Both the position numbers and the translations under genes were made by a program. A DNA stretch of 64,000 bases, from the NCBI RefSeq assembly GCF_014205165.1, contig NZ_JACHMZ010000001.1, positions 4,632,501 to 4,696,500 on the forward strand, in the 5' to 3' direction. Position 1 is the first letter of the stretch. The number at the start of each line of letters is the position of its first letter. Positions 58,601 to 64,000 of the stretch are shown piece after piece. Origin of the DNA: Micromonospora carbonacea (GTDB lineage: Bacteria; Actinomycetota; Actinomycetes; Mycobacteriales; Micromonosporaceae). Under the pieces are notes generated by a model. That model saw nothing but the letters and a program-made list of their open reading frames with translations, made no database searches and was not told the DNA's origin.

Positions 58601-61600
58601 CCGCCGTTGCGGATGAGGTTGTCGAAGTCCTGCCCGTTGGTGCCGGCGAAGACGCCGACGCGCCCGCCGCGCAGCGTGAGGGGGTCGATCCGGGCGTCCT
58701 CGATCGCCGCCCAGGACACCTCCAGCAGCAGCCGCTGCTGCGGGTCCATGGCGACGGCCTCACGCGGGGAGATGCCGAAGAACCCGGCGTCGAACGCCCC
58801 CGCGTCGGCGAGGAACGCCCCCTGCGTCACGTACGACGCCCCGGGGTGCCCGGGGTCGGGGTGGTGCAGCGCGGTCAGGTCCCAGTGCCGGTCGGTGGGG
58901 AAGTCCGACATGGCGTCGACGCCGTCGGCGAGCAGCCGCCAGAACTCCTCCGGCGAGCCGGCCCCGGCGGGGAAGCGGCAGCCCATGCCGACGATGACGA
59001 TCGGGTCGTCGTCGACGGGTCGTACCGTCGGGGTCGTCGCGGACGGCGAGTGGCCGCCCAGCAGCTCGGCGCGGACGTGGGCCGCCAGGGCGGTCGGGTT
59101 GGGGTGGTCGAAGGCGAGCGTGGCGGGCAGGGTGAGCCCGGTGGCCGCGTCGAGGCGGTTGCGCAGCTCGACGGCGGTCAGCGAGGTGAAGCCGAGGTCC
59201 CGGAACGCGCGTTCGGCGGGCACCCGGTCGGCGCTGCCGTGGCCGAGCACCGCCGCCACCTCGGCGCGCACCAGGTCGCGGAGGGCGTCGAGCTGCTCGG
59301 CGTCGGTGAGCCCGGCGAGCCGGTCCCGCAGGGCGCCGCCGCCGGCGGCCCGGTCGGCGGTGGCGGCGTCGGTGACCTGCGGCGCGGTCAGCAGGCCCCG
59401 GATCAGCGGGTCGGGGCGGCGACCGGCGGCGCTGCCGGCGACCCGGTCCCAGTCGACGTCGGCGACGACGAGGTGGGTCTCGTCGTCCTCCAGCGCGGCG
59501 GTGAGCGCGCGGGCGGCCGTAGCGGGGTCCATCGCGCCGAAGCCGTTGCGGGCCATCCGACGTTCGAAGTCGCCGGCGCTGACGCCGCCGTCGGCCCACA
59601 GCCCCCAGGCGATGGACGTGGCGGGCAGCCCTCCGGCCCGGCGACGCCGGGCGAGCGCGTCGAGCCAGGCGTTGCCGGGAGCGTAGTTGGCCTGGCCGGG
59701 TCCGCCCATGGTGCCGGCGAGGGAGGAGAACAGCACGAACGCGGACAGCTCGTGGCCCCGGGTCAGTTCGTCGAGGTGGCGGGCCGCGTCGACCTTGGCG
59801 CGCAGGGCGGTCGCCATCCGGTCCACGGTGAGGGCGTCGACCACGGTGTCGTCGAGCGCCGCCGCCGTGTGCACGACGGCGGTGAGCGGCAGGTCGGCGG
59901 GGATCGCCGCGAGCAGGTCGCGCAGGGCGTCCCGGTCGGCGGCGTCGCAGGCCGCGACGGTGACGCGGGTGCCGAGGGTGGTCAGTTCCCCGGCGAGGGC
60001 GGCCGCGCCGGGGGCGTCGGGGCCACGGCGGCTGACCAGCAGCAGGTGCTCGGCTCCGGCCGCCGCGAGGGCGCGGGCGACGTGCCCGCCGAGCGCGCCG
60101 GTACCGCCGGTGACGAGCGTGGTGCCGCGCGGGGTCCAGGCGCGTGCGGGGGCGGCGGGCCGGCGGGCGCGGGTCAACCGCCGGGCGTACGCGCCGGTAG
60201 CGCGCACCGCGACCTGGTCCTCCGTGCGCTCGCCGCCGAGCAGCCGGCGCACCTGCCGGACGGCACGCGCGTCGGCGGTCGGGGGCAGGTCCACGAGTCC
60301 GCCCCAGCGTTGGGGGTGCTCGGCGCGCAGCACGCCGCCGAAGCCCCACAGGGCCGCCTGGTCGCAGTCGACGGGCTGGTCGCGGGGGTCGACGGAGACC
60401 GCGCCCCGGGTGGCGATCCAGAGCCGGGCGGGGAGGGCGGAGTCGCCGAGTGCCTGGGCGAGGGCGACGGTGTGGGCGAGGCCGGCGGGCACGGAGGCGG
60501 CGTCGGGGTGCGCGCCGGAGGTGAGGCCGAGCAGCGACAGGACGCTGCCGGGTCGTCCCTGGCCGTCGGCGTACGCGTCGGCGAGGTCGCTGGCGAGGCC
60601 GTTGCGGTCCCGGTCGGCGGCGACCCGCAGCACCCGTACGCCGGGCGCGGCGAGCGCGGTCGCCCACTGGTCGGCCGCCCCGTCGTCGGGCACCACGAGC
60701 AGGAGGTCGTCGTGTTCCCGCCGGGGGTGGTCGGGCAGGGGCTGCCAGGTGACGTGGTACCGCCACGGGTCGGCGCCAGGCCCGGCGGGGCCGTGGGGGC
60801 GGGTGCGGGCGTCGAGCCAGTAGCGCTGGTGGTGGAAGGCGTAGGTGGGCAGGTCCACGGTCCGGGGCCGCCCACCGGTGTGGGTGAACCACGCCGCCCA
60901 GTCCACGGGCGTGCCGGTGACGTGCAGCCGGGCCAAGGCGGTGACCAGCGCGGTCGTCTCCGGCTGGTCGCGACGCAGCGCCGCCACCAGATGCACCGCA
61001 CGCTCCGCCGGGGTGTCGGCGGCCAGCGCCGTCAGCGTCGCGTCGGGCCCCACCTCCACGAACGACGTCACCCCCAACCCGTGCAGGGTGGTGACCGCGT
61101 CGCCGAACCGGACCGCCTCCCGCACGTGCCGCACCCAGTACCCGGGGTCGGTGATCTCCCCCGCCTCGACAAGCTTCCCGGTCAGGTTCGACACGACCGG
61201 CAACCTCGGCGGCTGCCAAGCCAACCCGTCGAGCACCGACCGGAACCCGGCCAGCATCGGCTCCATCAACCGCGAATGGAACGCATGACTCACCGACAGC
61301 CGCTTCACCCGCCAACCCCGCCCGACGCACTCCCCCGCGACCCGGTCCAACTCAGCAACCGGGCCCGACAACACCACCGACCGAGGACCGTTCACCGCCG
61401 CCACATCCACCCCGCCACCCGCCAGCGCCCGCACCTCAGCCTCAGCCGCACCCACCGCCAACATCCCGCCACCAGACGGCAACCCCTGCATCAACGAACC
61501 CCGCGCCACCACCAACGCGCACGCATCCTCCAACGACAACACACCCGCCACATGCGCAGCCGTCACCTCACCGATCGAATGACCCACCAGATAGTCACCG

Positions 61601-63537
61601 GTCACACCGAACGAGGCCAGCAACTCGTACAGCGCCACCTCCACCGCGAACAGACCCGCCTGCGTATAAGCCGTCTCATCCAACAACCCCGCCAGATCCG
61701 AACCCGGCTCCGCGAACACCACCTCCCGCAACGGACGATCCAGACGACCCACGAACAGGGCACACACCCGATCGAACGCCTCCGCATACACCGGGAACCC
61801 GTCATACAACTCCCGACCCATCCCCAACCGCTGCGCACCCTGACCCGCAAACAACAACGCCCGACGACCCGACACCACCTCACCGGCCAGCACCCCCGGG
61901 GCAGCCGCACCCGACGCCACCGTGTCGAGCCCGGACAACAGGTCGTCCCGGCCCGTCCCGAGAACGACCGCCCGGTGCTCCAACGCCGCCCGCGACGTGG
62001 CGAGGGACCAGCCCACCTCGACCGGCGAGAGTCCGGGGTTGTCCTGGACGTGCCCGGCCAGGCGGGACGCCTGCCCCGCCAGGGCCTCCGCCGAACGCGC
62101 CGACACCAACCACGGCACCACCGGCAACCCCACCGGCCCGGACCCCTCGGCCTCCACCGGCTCCGCCTGCTCCACGATCACGTGCGCGTTCGTCCCGGAG
62201 ATCCCGAACGACGACACCGCCGCCCGACGCGGCCGGTCCACCACCGGCCACGGGATCGACTCCGTCACCAACTCGACCGCACCGGAGGACCAGTCCACCT
62301 TCGACGACGGCGCATCCACGTGCAGGGTCGCCGGCACCACACCGTGCCGCATCGCCTGGATCAGCTTGATCACACCGGCCACGCCCGCCGCCGCCTGCGT
62401 GTGACCCAGATTCGACTTGATCGATCCCAGCAGCAGCGGCGTCTCCCGCCCCTGCCCGTACGTCGCCAGGAGCGCCTGCGCCTCGATCGGGTCACCCAAC
62501 GTCGTGCCCGTGCCGTGGCCCTCCACCACGTCCACGTCGGCCGGCGACAACCGCGCGTTGGCGAGGGCCTGCCGGATCACCCGCTGCTGCGACGGACCAT
62601 TCGGCGCGGTCAACCCGTTCGACGCACCGTCCTGGTTCACCGCGCTGCCCCGCACCAGCGCGAGGACACGGTGGCCGAGCCGACGGGCGTCGGAGAGGCG
62701 TTCCACGACGAGCACGCCGACGCCCTCGGACCAGCCGGTGCCGTCGGCGCCCTCGGCGTACGACTTGCACCGCCCGTCGGGGGCCAGGCCGCGCTGCCGG
62801 CTGAAGTCGACGAACGTCTCCAGGGTGGTCATCACGGTCACGCCGCCGGCCAGCGCGAGGGTGCACTCGCCGGAGCGCAGCGACTGCACGGCGAGGTGCA
62901 GCGCGACGAGCGACGACGAGCAGGCGGTGTCGACGGTGAGGGCGGGCCCCTCGAACCCGAACGTGTAGGCGACCCGGCCGGAGAGCACGCTGCTGGCGGT
63001 GCCGCCGCCGATGAACGCGTCCAGGGGCTCGGGCACCTCGGCCAGCCCGGCGGCGTAGTTGTGGTACATCATGCCGGCGAACACGCCGACACGGCTGCCG
63101 CGCAGGGACAGCGGGTCGATCCGGGCGTCCTCGATCGCCTCCCAGGACGCCTCCAGCATGAGCCGCTGCTGCGGGTCCATGGCGAGGGCCTCGTACGGCG
63201 AGACCTTGAACAGCTCCGGGTCGAAGTCGCCGGCGTCGTGCAGGAACCCGCCCTCGCGGGCGTACGTGCTGCCCCGCCGCTGCCCGGTCGGGTCGTACGC
63301 GGCGTCGGTGTCCCAGCCCCGGTCGGTGGGGAAGCCGGTGACGCCGTCGGTGGCGGTGGCGACGAGTTCCCACAGCTGCTCGGGGGAGCGGACGCCGCCC
63401 GGGTAGCGGCAGCTCATCCCGACGATGGCGATGGGCTCGTGGTTCCTGGCGTCGGCGGCCTTGAGGCGTTCGCTGGTCTCGGCGAGGTCGGCGGTGACGC
63501 GCTTGAGGTACTCACGGAGCTTGGCTTCGTTCGCCAT
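49648..63537 (-). CDS. Type I modular PKS, three modules, each KS-AT-KR-ACP
   Basis: A 4,629-residue PKS subunit that extends the chain by three malonyl units and reduces each beta-keto group to an alcohol. The start ATG is fixed: an in-frame TGA lies two codons upstream and AGGTGA sits 6 nt before the ATG. Residues 1-33 form a coiled-coil N-terminal docking helix (MANEAKLREYLKRV...). KS active-site cysteines are at 206, 1683 and 3204. All three ATs have GHSIGE (serines 654, 2136, 3654) and HAFH (from 751, 2233, 3751), the malonyl signature. ACP serines are at 1452, 2977 and 4492. KR1 has an LDD motif (B-type); KR2 and KR3 have the A-type tryptophan (GVWGSAGQAGY). The AT-KR spacers are the usual KR structural subdomain, with no DH or ER. 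The last ~100 residues hold two helices, a Ser/Thr/Pro repeat linker and a terminal DDIFAIIQREFG docking helix. The protein should act after the PKS ending at 63583 and before the one starting at 48369. Confidence 0.96.
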   Translation of the reverse strand: MANEAKLREYLKRVTADLAETSERLKAADARNHEPIAIVGMSCRYPGGVRSPEQLWELVATATDGVTGFPTDRGWDTDAAYDPTGQRRGSTYAREGGFLHDAGDFDPELFKVSPYEALAMDPQQRLMLEASWEAIEDARIDPLSLRGSRVGVFAGMMYHNYAAGLAEVPEPLDAFIGGGTASSVLSGRVAYTFGFEGPALTVDTACSSSLVALHLAVQSLRSGECTLALAGGVTVMTTLETFVDFSRQRGLAPDGRCKSYAEGADGTGWSEGVGVLVVERLSDARRLGHRVLALVRGSAVNQDGASNGLTAPNGPSQQRVIRQALANARLSPADVDVVEGHGTGTTLGDPIEAQALLATYGQGRETPLLLGSIKSNLGHTQAAAGVAGVIKLIQAMRHGVVPATLHVDAPSSKVDWSSGAVELVTESIPWPVVDRPRRAAVSSFGISGTNAHVIVEQAEPVEAEGSGPVGLPVVPWLVSARSAEALAGQASRLAGHVQDNPGLSPVEVGWSLATSRAALEHRAVVLGTGRDDLLSGLDTVASGAAAPGVLAGEVVSGRRALLFAGQGAQRLGMGRELYDGFPVYAEAFDRVCALFVGRLDRPLREVVFAEPGSDLAGLLDETAYTQAGLFAVEVALYELLASFGVTGDYLVGHSIGEVTAAHVAGVLSLEDACALVVARGSLMQGLPSGGGMLAVGAAEAEVRALAGGGVDVAAVNGPRSVVLSGPVAELDRVAGECVGRGWRVKRLSVSHAFHSRLMEPMLAGFRSVLDGLAWQPPRLPVVSNLTGKLVEAGEITDPGYWVRHVREAVRFGDAVTTLHGLGVTSFVEVGPDATLTALAADTPAERAVHLVAALRRDQPETTALVTALARLHVTGTPVDWAAWFTHTGGRPRTVDLPTYAFHHQRYWLDARTRPHGPAGPGADPWRYHVTWQPLPDHPRREHDDLLLVVPDDGAADQWATALAAPGVRVLRVAADRDRNGLASDLADAYADGQGRPGSVLSLLGLTSGAHPDAASVPAGLAHTVALAQALGDSALPARLWIATRGAVSVDPRDQPVDCDQAALWGFGGVLRAEHPQRWGGLVDLPPTADARAVRQVRRLLGGERTEDQVAVRATGAYARRLTRARRPAAPARAWTPRGTTLVTGGTGALGGHVARALAAAGAEHLLLVSRRGPDAPGAAALAGELTTLGTRVTVAACDAADRDALRDLLAAIPADLPLTAVVHTAAALDDTVVDALTVDRMATALRAKVDAARHLDELTRGHELSAFVLFSSLAGTMGGPGQANYAPGNAWLDALARRRRAGGLPATSIAWGLWADGGVSAGDFERRMARNGFGAMDPATAARALTAALEDDETHLVVADVDWDRVAGSAAGRRPDPLIRGLLTAPQVTDAATADRAAGGGALRDRLAGLTDAEQLDALRDLVRAEVAAVLGHGSADRVPAERAFRDLGFTSLTAVELRNRLDAATGLTLPATLAFDHPNPTALAAHVRAELLGGHSPSATTPTVRPVDDDPIVIVGMGCRFPAGAGSPEEFWRLLADGVDAMSDFPTDRHWDLTALHHPDPGHPGASYVTQGAFLADAGAFDAGFFGISPREAVAMDPQQRLLLEVSWAAIEDARIDPLTLRGGRVGVFAGTNGQDFDNLIRNGGEQLAGYGATGASASVLSGRVAYSFGFEGPAVTVDTACSSSLVALHLAAQSLRSGECDLALAGGVTVMATPGAFVEFSRQRGLSADGRCRSFAESADGTGWGEGVGVLLVQRLSDARRDGRRVLAVVRGSAVNQDGASNGLTAPNGPSQQRVIRQALANARLSPADVDVVEAHGTGTTLGDPIEAQALLATYGQGRDTPLLLGSVKSNLGHTQAAAGVAGIIKMVLALRHGLVPATLHVDEPSTKVDWASGAVELVTESIPWPVVDRPRRAAVSSFGISGTNAHVIVEQAEPVEAVEAGVGSSGPVELPVVPWLVSARSADALAGQAARLADFLRERSGWSPVDVGWSLATSRAALEHRAVVLGAAGDDRLSGLESLASGAAAPGVLVGEVVSGRRALLFAGQGAQRSGMGRELYDRFPVYAEAFDRVCALFAGRLGRPLREVVFAELGSDLAGLLDETAYTQAGLFAVEVALYELLASFGVTADYLVGHSIGEVTAAHVAGVLSLEDACELVVARGSLMQGLPSGGGMLAVGAAEAEVRALAGDGVDVAAVNGPQSVVLSGPVAELDRVAGECVGRGWRVKRLSVSHAFHSRLMEPMLAEFRTALAALEWRVPRLPIVSNLTGKLVEAGEITDPGYWVRHVREAVRFGDAVATLHGLGVTTFVEVGPDATLTALAADVAAERAVHLITALRRDQPETTALVTALARLHVTGTPVDWAVWFTHTGGRPRTVDLPSYAFHRRWYWPEPASAAGGTPRASDDVDERFWAAVEREDLTGLGAELEAEQSLSDLLPKLARWRRAGQQQSTVDSWRYRVEWRPAPTVPSAGLTGTWLVLVPPAQADHPLAEGLAEQGAEVLTVGLDPAGTSRDDAAGRLRAALPRSGEVAGVLSLLSLPGEADGEAGVAESLAVIQALKDCGVGGRVWWVTRGAVSVGRSDAPVDPVAAAVWGVGRVAALEEPRRWGGLVDLPGVVDARVVRRVCQVLAAGVEDQVAVRSSGVFVRRLARAGGDLVRREFRLSGTVLVTGGTGALGARVAGWAVGAGAEHVVLVSRRGERAAGAGELAERLRASGARVTVAACDVADRSALRALLDGLADAGDPVRAVVHAAGAPQFTPLGDVTPDELRDVLRAKVDGAAHLDALLPELDAFVVFSSIAGVWGSAGQAGYAAANAYVDALVARRRARGAAATAVAWGPWAGAGMAVQGEAQEQLARRGLPAMDPELAVTALQAALDRDDTSVVVADVAWDRFAASFTALRPSPLLDEIPEARSASPDTADAGEEQAQLGRRLAALTPAERDAHLLDLVRAQVAAVLGHATPDAVPADRAFQRQGFDSLTAVELRNRLTAETGLALPSTLVFDHPTPLALVAHLAAELTGIPAGAAERERVTAVDDDPIVIVGMACRLPGGVDTADELWDMVAAGRDGISDFPLDRGWDSFLDGRLSDTSFPRQGGFVYDAGAFDAGFFGISPREALAMDPQQRLLLEVSWEAVESAGLDPSRLKGERVGVFAGASFQGYASTAMGRDQEVGGHLLTGNATSVLSGRVAYSFGFEGPAVTVDTACSSSLVALHLAAQSLRSGECDLALAGGVTVMASPATFVEFAKQGGLSPDGRCRSFAESADGTGWGEGVGVLLVERLSDARRNGHRVLAVVRGSAVNQDGASNGLTAPNGPSQQRVIRQALANARLSPADVDVVEAHGTGTTLGDPIEAQALLATYGQGRGDAAPLLLGSVKSNIGHTQAAAGVAGVIKVVQALRHGVVPATLHVEAPSTKVDWASGAVSLVTERREWPAVDRPRRAAVSSFGISGTNAHVILEQAEPVEAEPSGHVDLPVVPWLVSARTPEALAAQATRLTEHLGPDAGPTATDVAWSLATARATLEHRAVILGTTGDDLLSGLESLATGVAAPGVVTGEVVSGRRALLFAGQGAQRLGMGRELYDGFPVYAEAFDRVCALFADHLGRPLREVVFAEPGSDLAGLLDETAYTQAGLFAVEVALYELLASFGVTGDYLVGHSIGEVTAAHVAGVLSLEDACALVAARGSLMQGLPAGGGMLAVGASEAEVRALAGGGVDVAAVNGPRSVVLSGSTAELDVIAQRCAERGWRVKRLSVSHAFHSRLMEPMLAGFRVVLDGLAWQTPRLPVVSNLTGKLVEAGEITDPGYWVRHVREAVRFGDAVATLHGLGVASFVEVGPDATLTAMAADTPAERPVHLITALRRDQPDTMALVTALARLHVTGTPVDWAAWFTHTGGRPRTVDLPTYAFHHQRYWLHDAPPAAAVTTTGGSATDERFWAAVEREDLTGLGAELAAEQSLRDLLPKLARWRRAGQQQSTVDSWRYRIEWQALPETPGRLTGTWLVLVPYDGVGAPVLAAVTDGLAAAGAKVRTLTLDGPADDRELVAKSLRDVGEVAGVVSLLSLAGVGVGEALGAVQALAAADLGGRVWWLTRGAVSVGASDGRVDPVAAAVWGLGRVAALEEPRRWGGLVDLPETADARAVRRMCGVFAAGVEDQVAVRSSGVFVRRLTRAGGDPVRREFRLAGTVLVTGGTGALGSRVAEWAVGAGAGHVVLTSRRGERAPGAVELAERLRATGARVTVAACDVADVAALAALLDGLADAGDPVRAVVHAAGAAHSTPLGELTADELTHVLRGKVDGAAHLDALLPELDAFVVFSSIAGVWGSAGQAGYAAANAYLDGLVARRRAQGATGTAVAWGPWAGAGMAHGEQQEQLGRRGLPAMDPELAVTALQAALDRDDTSVVVADVAWDRFAASFTALRPSPLLGGIPEAGAAGRPETPPPSDSGAPQRLRDRLAAAGDTERDRILLDLVRGTAAAVLGHRSPAAIRAARGFLDLGFDSLTAVELRNRLTAETGLALPSTLVFDHPTPAALAEHLRAELVPHGAATPVVAEIERLDELLRTVPGERRDDAEITRRLEDLLARWRGDTTPSSPTPASPTSVSPVPASPTPTEEVSDDLSTATEDDIFAIIQREFGKS
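49736..49795 (-). repeat. Four tandem 15-bp units coding a Ser-Pro-Thr-Pro linker
   Basis: Units at 49736, 49751, 49766 and 49781; the first and third are identical. They encode SPTPA, SPTSV, SPVPA and SPTPT in the C-terminal tail of the trimodular PKS, between the helices after the last ACP and the terminal docking helix. Such a repeat should be a flexible tether, and its copy number may vary between strains. Confidence 0.75.
49942..54439 (-). other. PKS (49648-63537) module 3: KS-AT(malonyl)-KR(A-type)-ACP plus docking tail
   Basis: KS begins at about residue 3034 with C3204. AT has GHSIGE (S3654) and HAFH (3751), malonyl-type. KR (about 4176-4353) has GVWGSAGQAGY and no LDD, so A-type; the Ser-Tyr-Asn residues are intact. 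ACP serine is S4492 in LGFDSL. The product should be a beta-hydroxyl of L configuration. The module is followed by the docking region that ends the protein. The AT core lies exactly 9,000 bp from the equivalent residues of module 1 and is nearly the same in sequence. Confidence 0.9.
54486..59019 (-). other. PKS (49648-63537) module 2: KS-AT(malonyl)-KR(A-type)-ACP
   Basis: KS begins at about residue 1507 (DDDPIVIVGMGC) with C1683. AT has GHSIGE (S2136) and HAFH (2233), predicting malonyl. The post-AT spacer carries the KR structural subdomain (VDSWRYRVEW) with no DH. KR (about 2663-2845) lacks LDD and has GVWGSAGQAGY, the A-type tryptophan, so an L-configured hydroxyl is expected. ACP serine is S2977 in [11 protein letters not shown]. 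Its KR and AT share very similar DNA with module 3 of the same protein, suggesting duplication or gene conversion. Confidence 0.9.
59058..63438 (-). other. PKS (49648-63537) module 1: KS-AT(malonyl)-KR(B-type)-ACP
   Basis: KS spans about residues 34-456 with C206, HGTGT and KSNLGH. AT spans about 557-850 with GHSIGE and HAFH, predicting malonyl-CoA. KR (about 1139-1316) has the GGTGALG cofactor loop, AALDDTV (LDD motif, B-type) and the catalytic Ser-Tyr-Asn set in FSSLAG...ANYAPGN. It should leave a beta-hydroxyl of D configuration. The ACP reads LGFTSLTAVE around S1452: the usual Asp before the phosphopantetheine serine is Thr1451, unlike every other ACP in the window. The serine itself is kept, so the carrier is probably functional. 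Confidence 0.9.
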
Positions 63538-63543
63538 CGGGAT

Positions 63544-63549
63544 TCACCT
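63544..63549 (-). promoter_or_regulatory. Ribosome-binding site of the trimodular PKS
   Basis: AGGTGA on the minus strand, 6 nt before the ATG at 63537. The TGA within it is in frame with the gene, so the start cannot lie further upstream. Confidence 0.75.
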
Positions 63550-63582
63550 GTCGCGTTGGTCGGCAAGCGGGCGGTACGCCGG

Positions 63583-64000
63583 TCAGGAACGACCGAACGT
63601 GCTGTCGATGAAGTCGAAGAGTTCGTCGTCGCTGGCGTCGTCGATCACCTGGGCGACGCCGGCGGTGTCACCGGTGTCGCCGCCCCAGCGGGTGAGCAGC
63701 GCCCGGAGCCGGGCGGTGACGGCGGCGCGGGTCTCCTCGTCGGCGGTGAGTTCGGCGAGGTCGTCGGCCGGGGTCGCGGCGAACGCCGCCTCCAACCGGT
63801 CCAGTTCGTCGAGGATGGTCGGCGCGGACCGGCCGGGGCCGAGCTGTGCCACCAGGTGCCCGGTGAGCGCCTCCGGGGTGGGGTGGTCGAAGACGAGGGT
63901 CGCCGGCAGCGTCAGCCCGGTGCGGGCGGTGAGCCGGTTGCGCAGGTCCACGGCGGTCAGCGAGTCGAAGCCCAGTTCAGTGAAGGACTGGCCGGGGCCG
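63583..64000 (-). CDS. Type I modular PKS, C-terminal fragment (ACP + docking tail), partial
   Basis: This is the last ~138 residues of a PKS whose start lies beyond the right edge of the window. The visible frame opens with the tail of an acyl carrier protein: [14 protein letters not shown] carries the phosphopantetheine serine, followed by a [10 protein letters not shown] segment typical of PKS ACP helix III. After that comes a ~75-residue acidic/hydrophobic helical tail ([11 protein letters not shown], then RLRALLTRW) that ends in [16 protein letters not shown], the usual shape of a C-terminal class 1 docking domain. The stop lies 45 bp before the next PKS start, so the two are probably co-transcribed and the tail should pass its chain to the N-terminal docking helix of that protein. 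Reduction level and extender choice of this module are not visible. An internal GTG could give a shorter frame, but the ACP motif continues upstream of it, so the true gene runs out of the window. Confidence 0.93.
   Translation of the reverse strand, partial: GPGQSFTELGFDSLTAVDLRNRLTARTGLTLPATLVFDHPTPEALTGHLVAQLGPGRSAPTILDELDRLEAAFAATPADDLAELTADEETRAAVTARLRALLTRWGGDTGDTAGVAQVIDDASDDELFDFIDSTFGRS

Overview
The window is an internal slice of a large cis-AT modular type I polyketide synthase (PKS) gene cluster. The DNA is very GC-rich, with strongly G/C-ending codons and long antisense open frames. This fits a high-GC actinomycete such as Micromonospora or Streptomyces; the genus cannot be settled from this sequence. 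Every gene lies on the minus strand, so transcription and the predicted assembly line both run from high to low coordinates.

Layout in the order of transcription: (1) 63583-64000, the C-terminal end of a PKS that starts beyond the right edge (ACP plus docking tail). (2) 49648-63537, a 4,629-residue trimodular PKS in which every module is KS-AT-KR-ACP and malonyl-type. (3) 48614-49471, a 285-residue metallophosphoesterase, the only non-PKS gene. (4) 24760-48369, a 7,869-residue tetramodular PKS: three fully reducing KS-AT-DH-ER-KR-ACP modules (the second methylmalonyl-type), then a KS-AT-KR-ACP module. (5) 1-24734, a PKS of at least 8,244 residues that runs off the left edge. It has a methylmalonyl ketoreducing module, three KS-AT-DH-KR-ACP modules in a row, and a KS-AT-KR module cut before its ACP. 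The genes are separated by 45, 176, 244 and 25 bp, and only the two gaps flanking the phosphoesterase are large enough for obvious regulatory sites.

The proteins carry standard N-terminal coiled-coil and C-terminal helical docking segments, consistent with collinear transfer (1)->(2)->(4)->(5). If so, the 12 modules seen here build a 24-carbon backbone segment: three hydroxyl-bearing units, three saturated units (one with a methyl branch), a hydroxyl, a hydroxyl next to a methyl branch, a conjugated triene, and another hydroxyl. That points to a long polyol/polyene macrolide or linear polyketide. There is no loading module, thioesterase or tailoring enzyme in the window apart from the phosphoesterase, so the product cannot be named.

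The points most worth a second look are: patchwork near-identity between modules, including an apparent natural AT exchange and a 644-bp block repeated 12,486 bp apart; a shared xxAGGGGT motif pair in both long intergenic gaps, together with palindromes; a phosphoesterase embedded between PKS genes; and a few altered domain motifs (ACP GFTSL, DH HTVSD).
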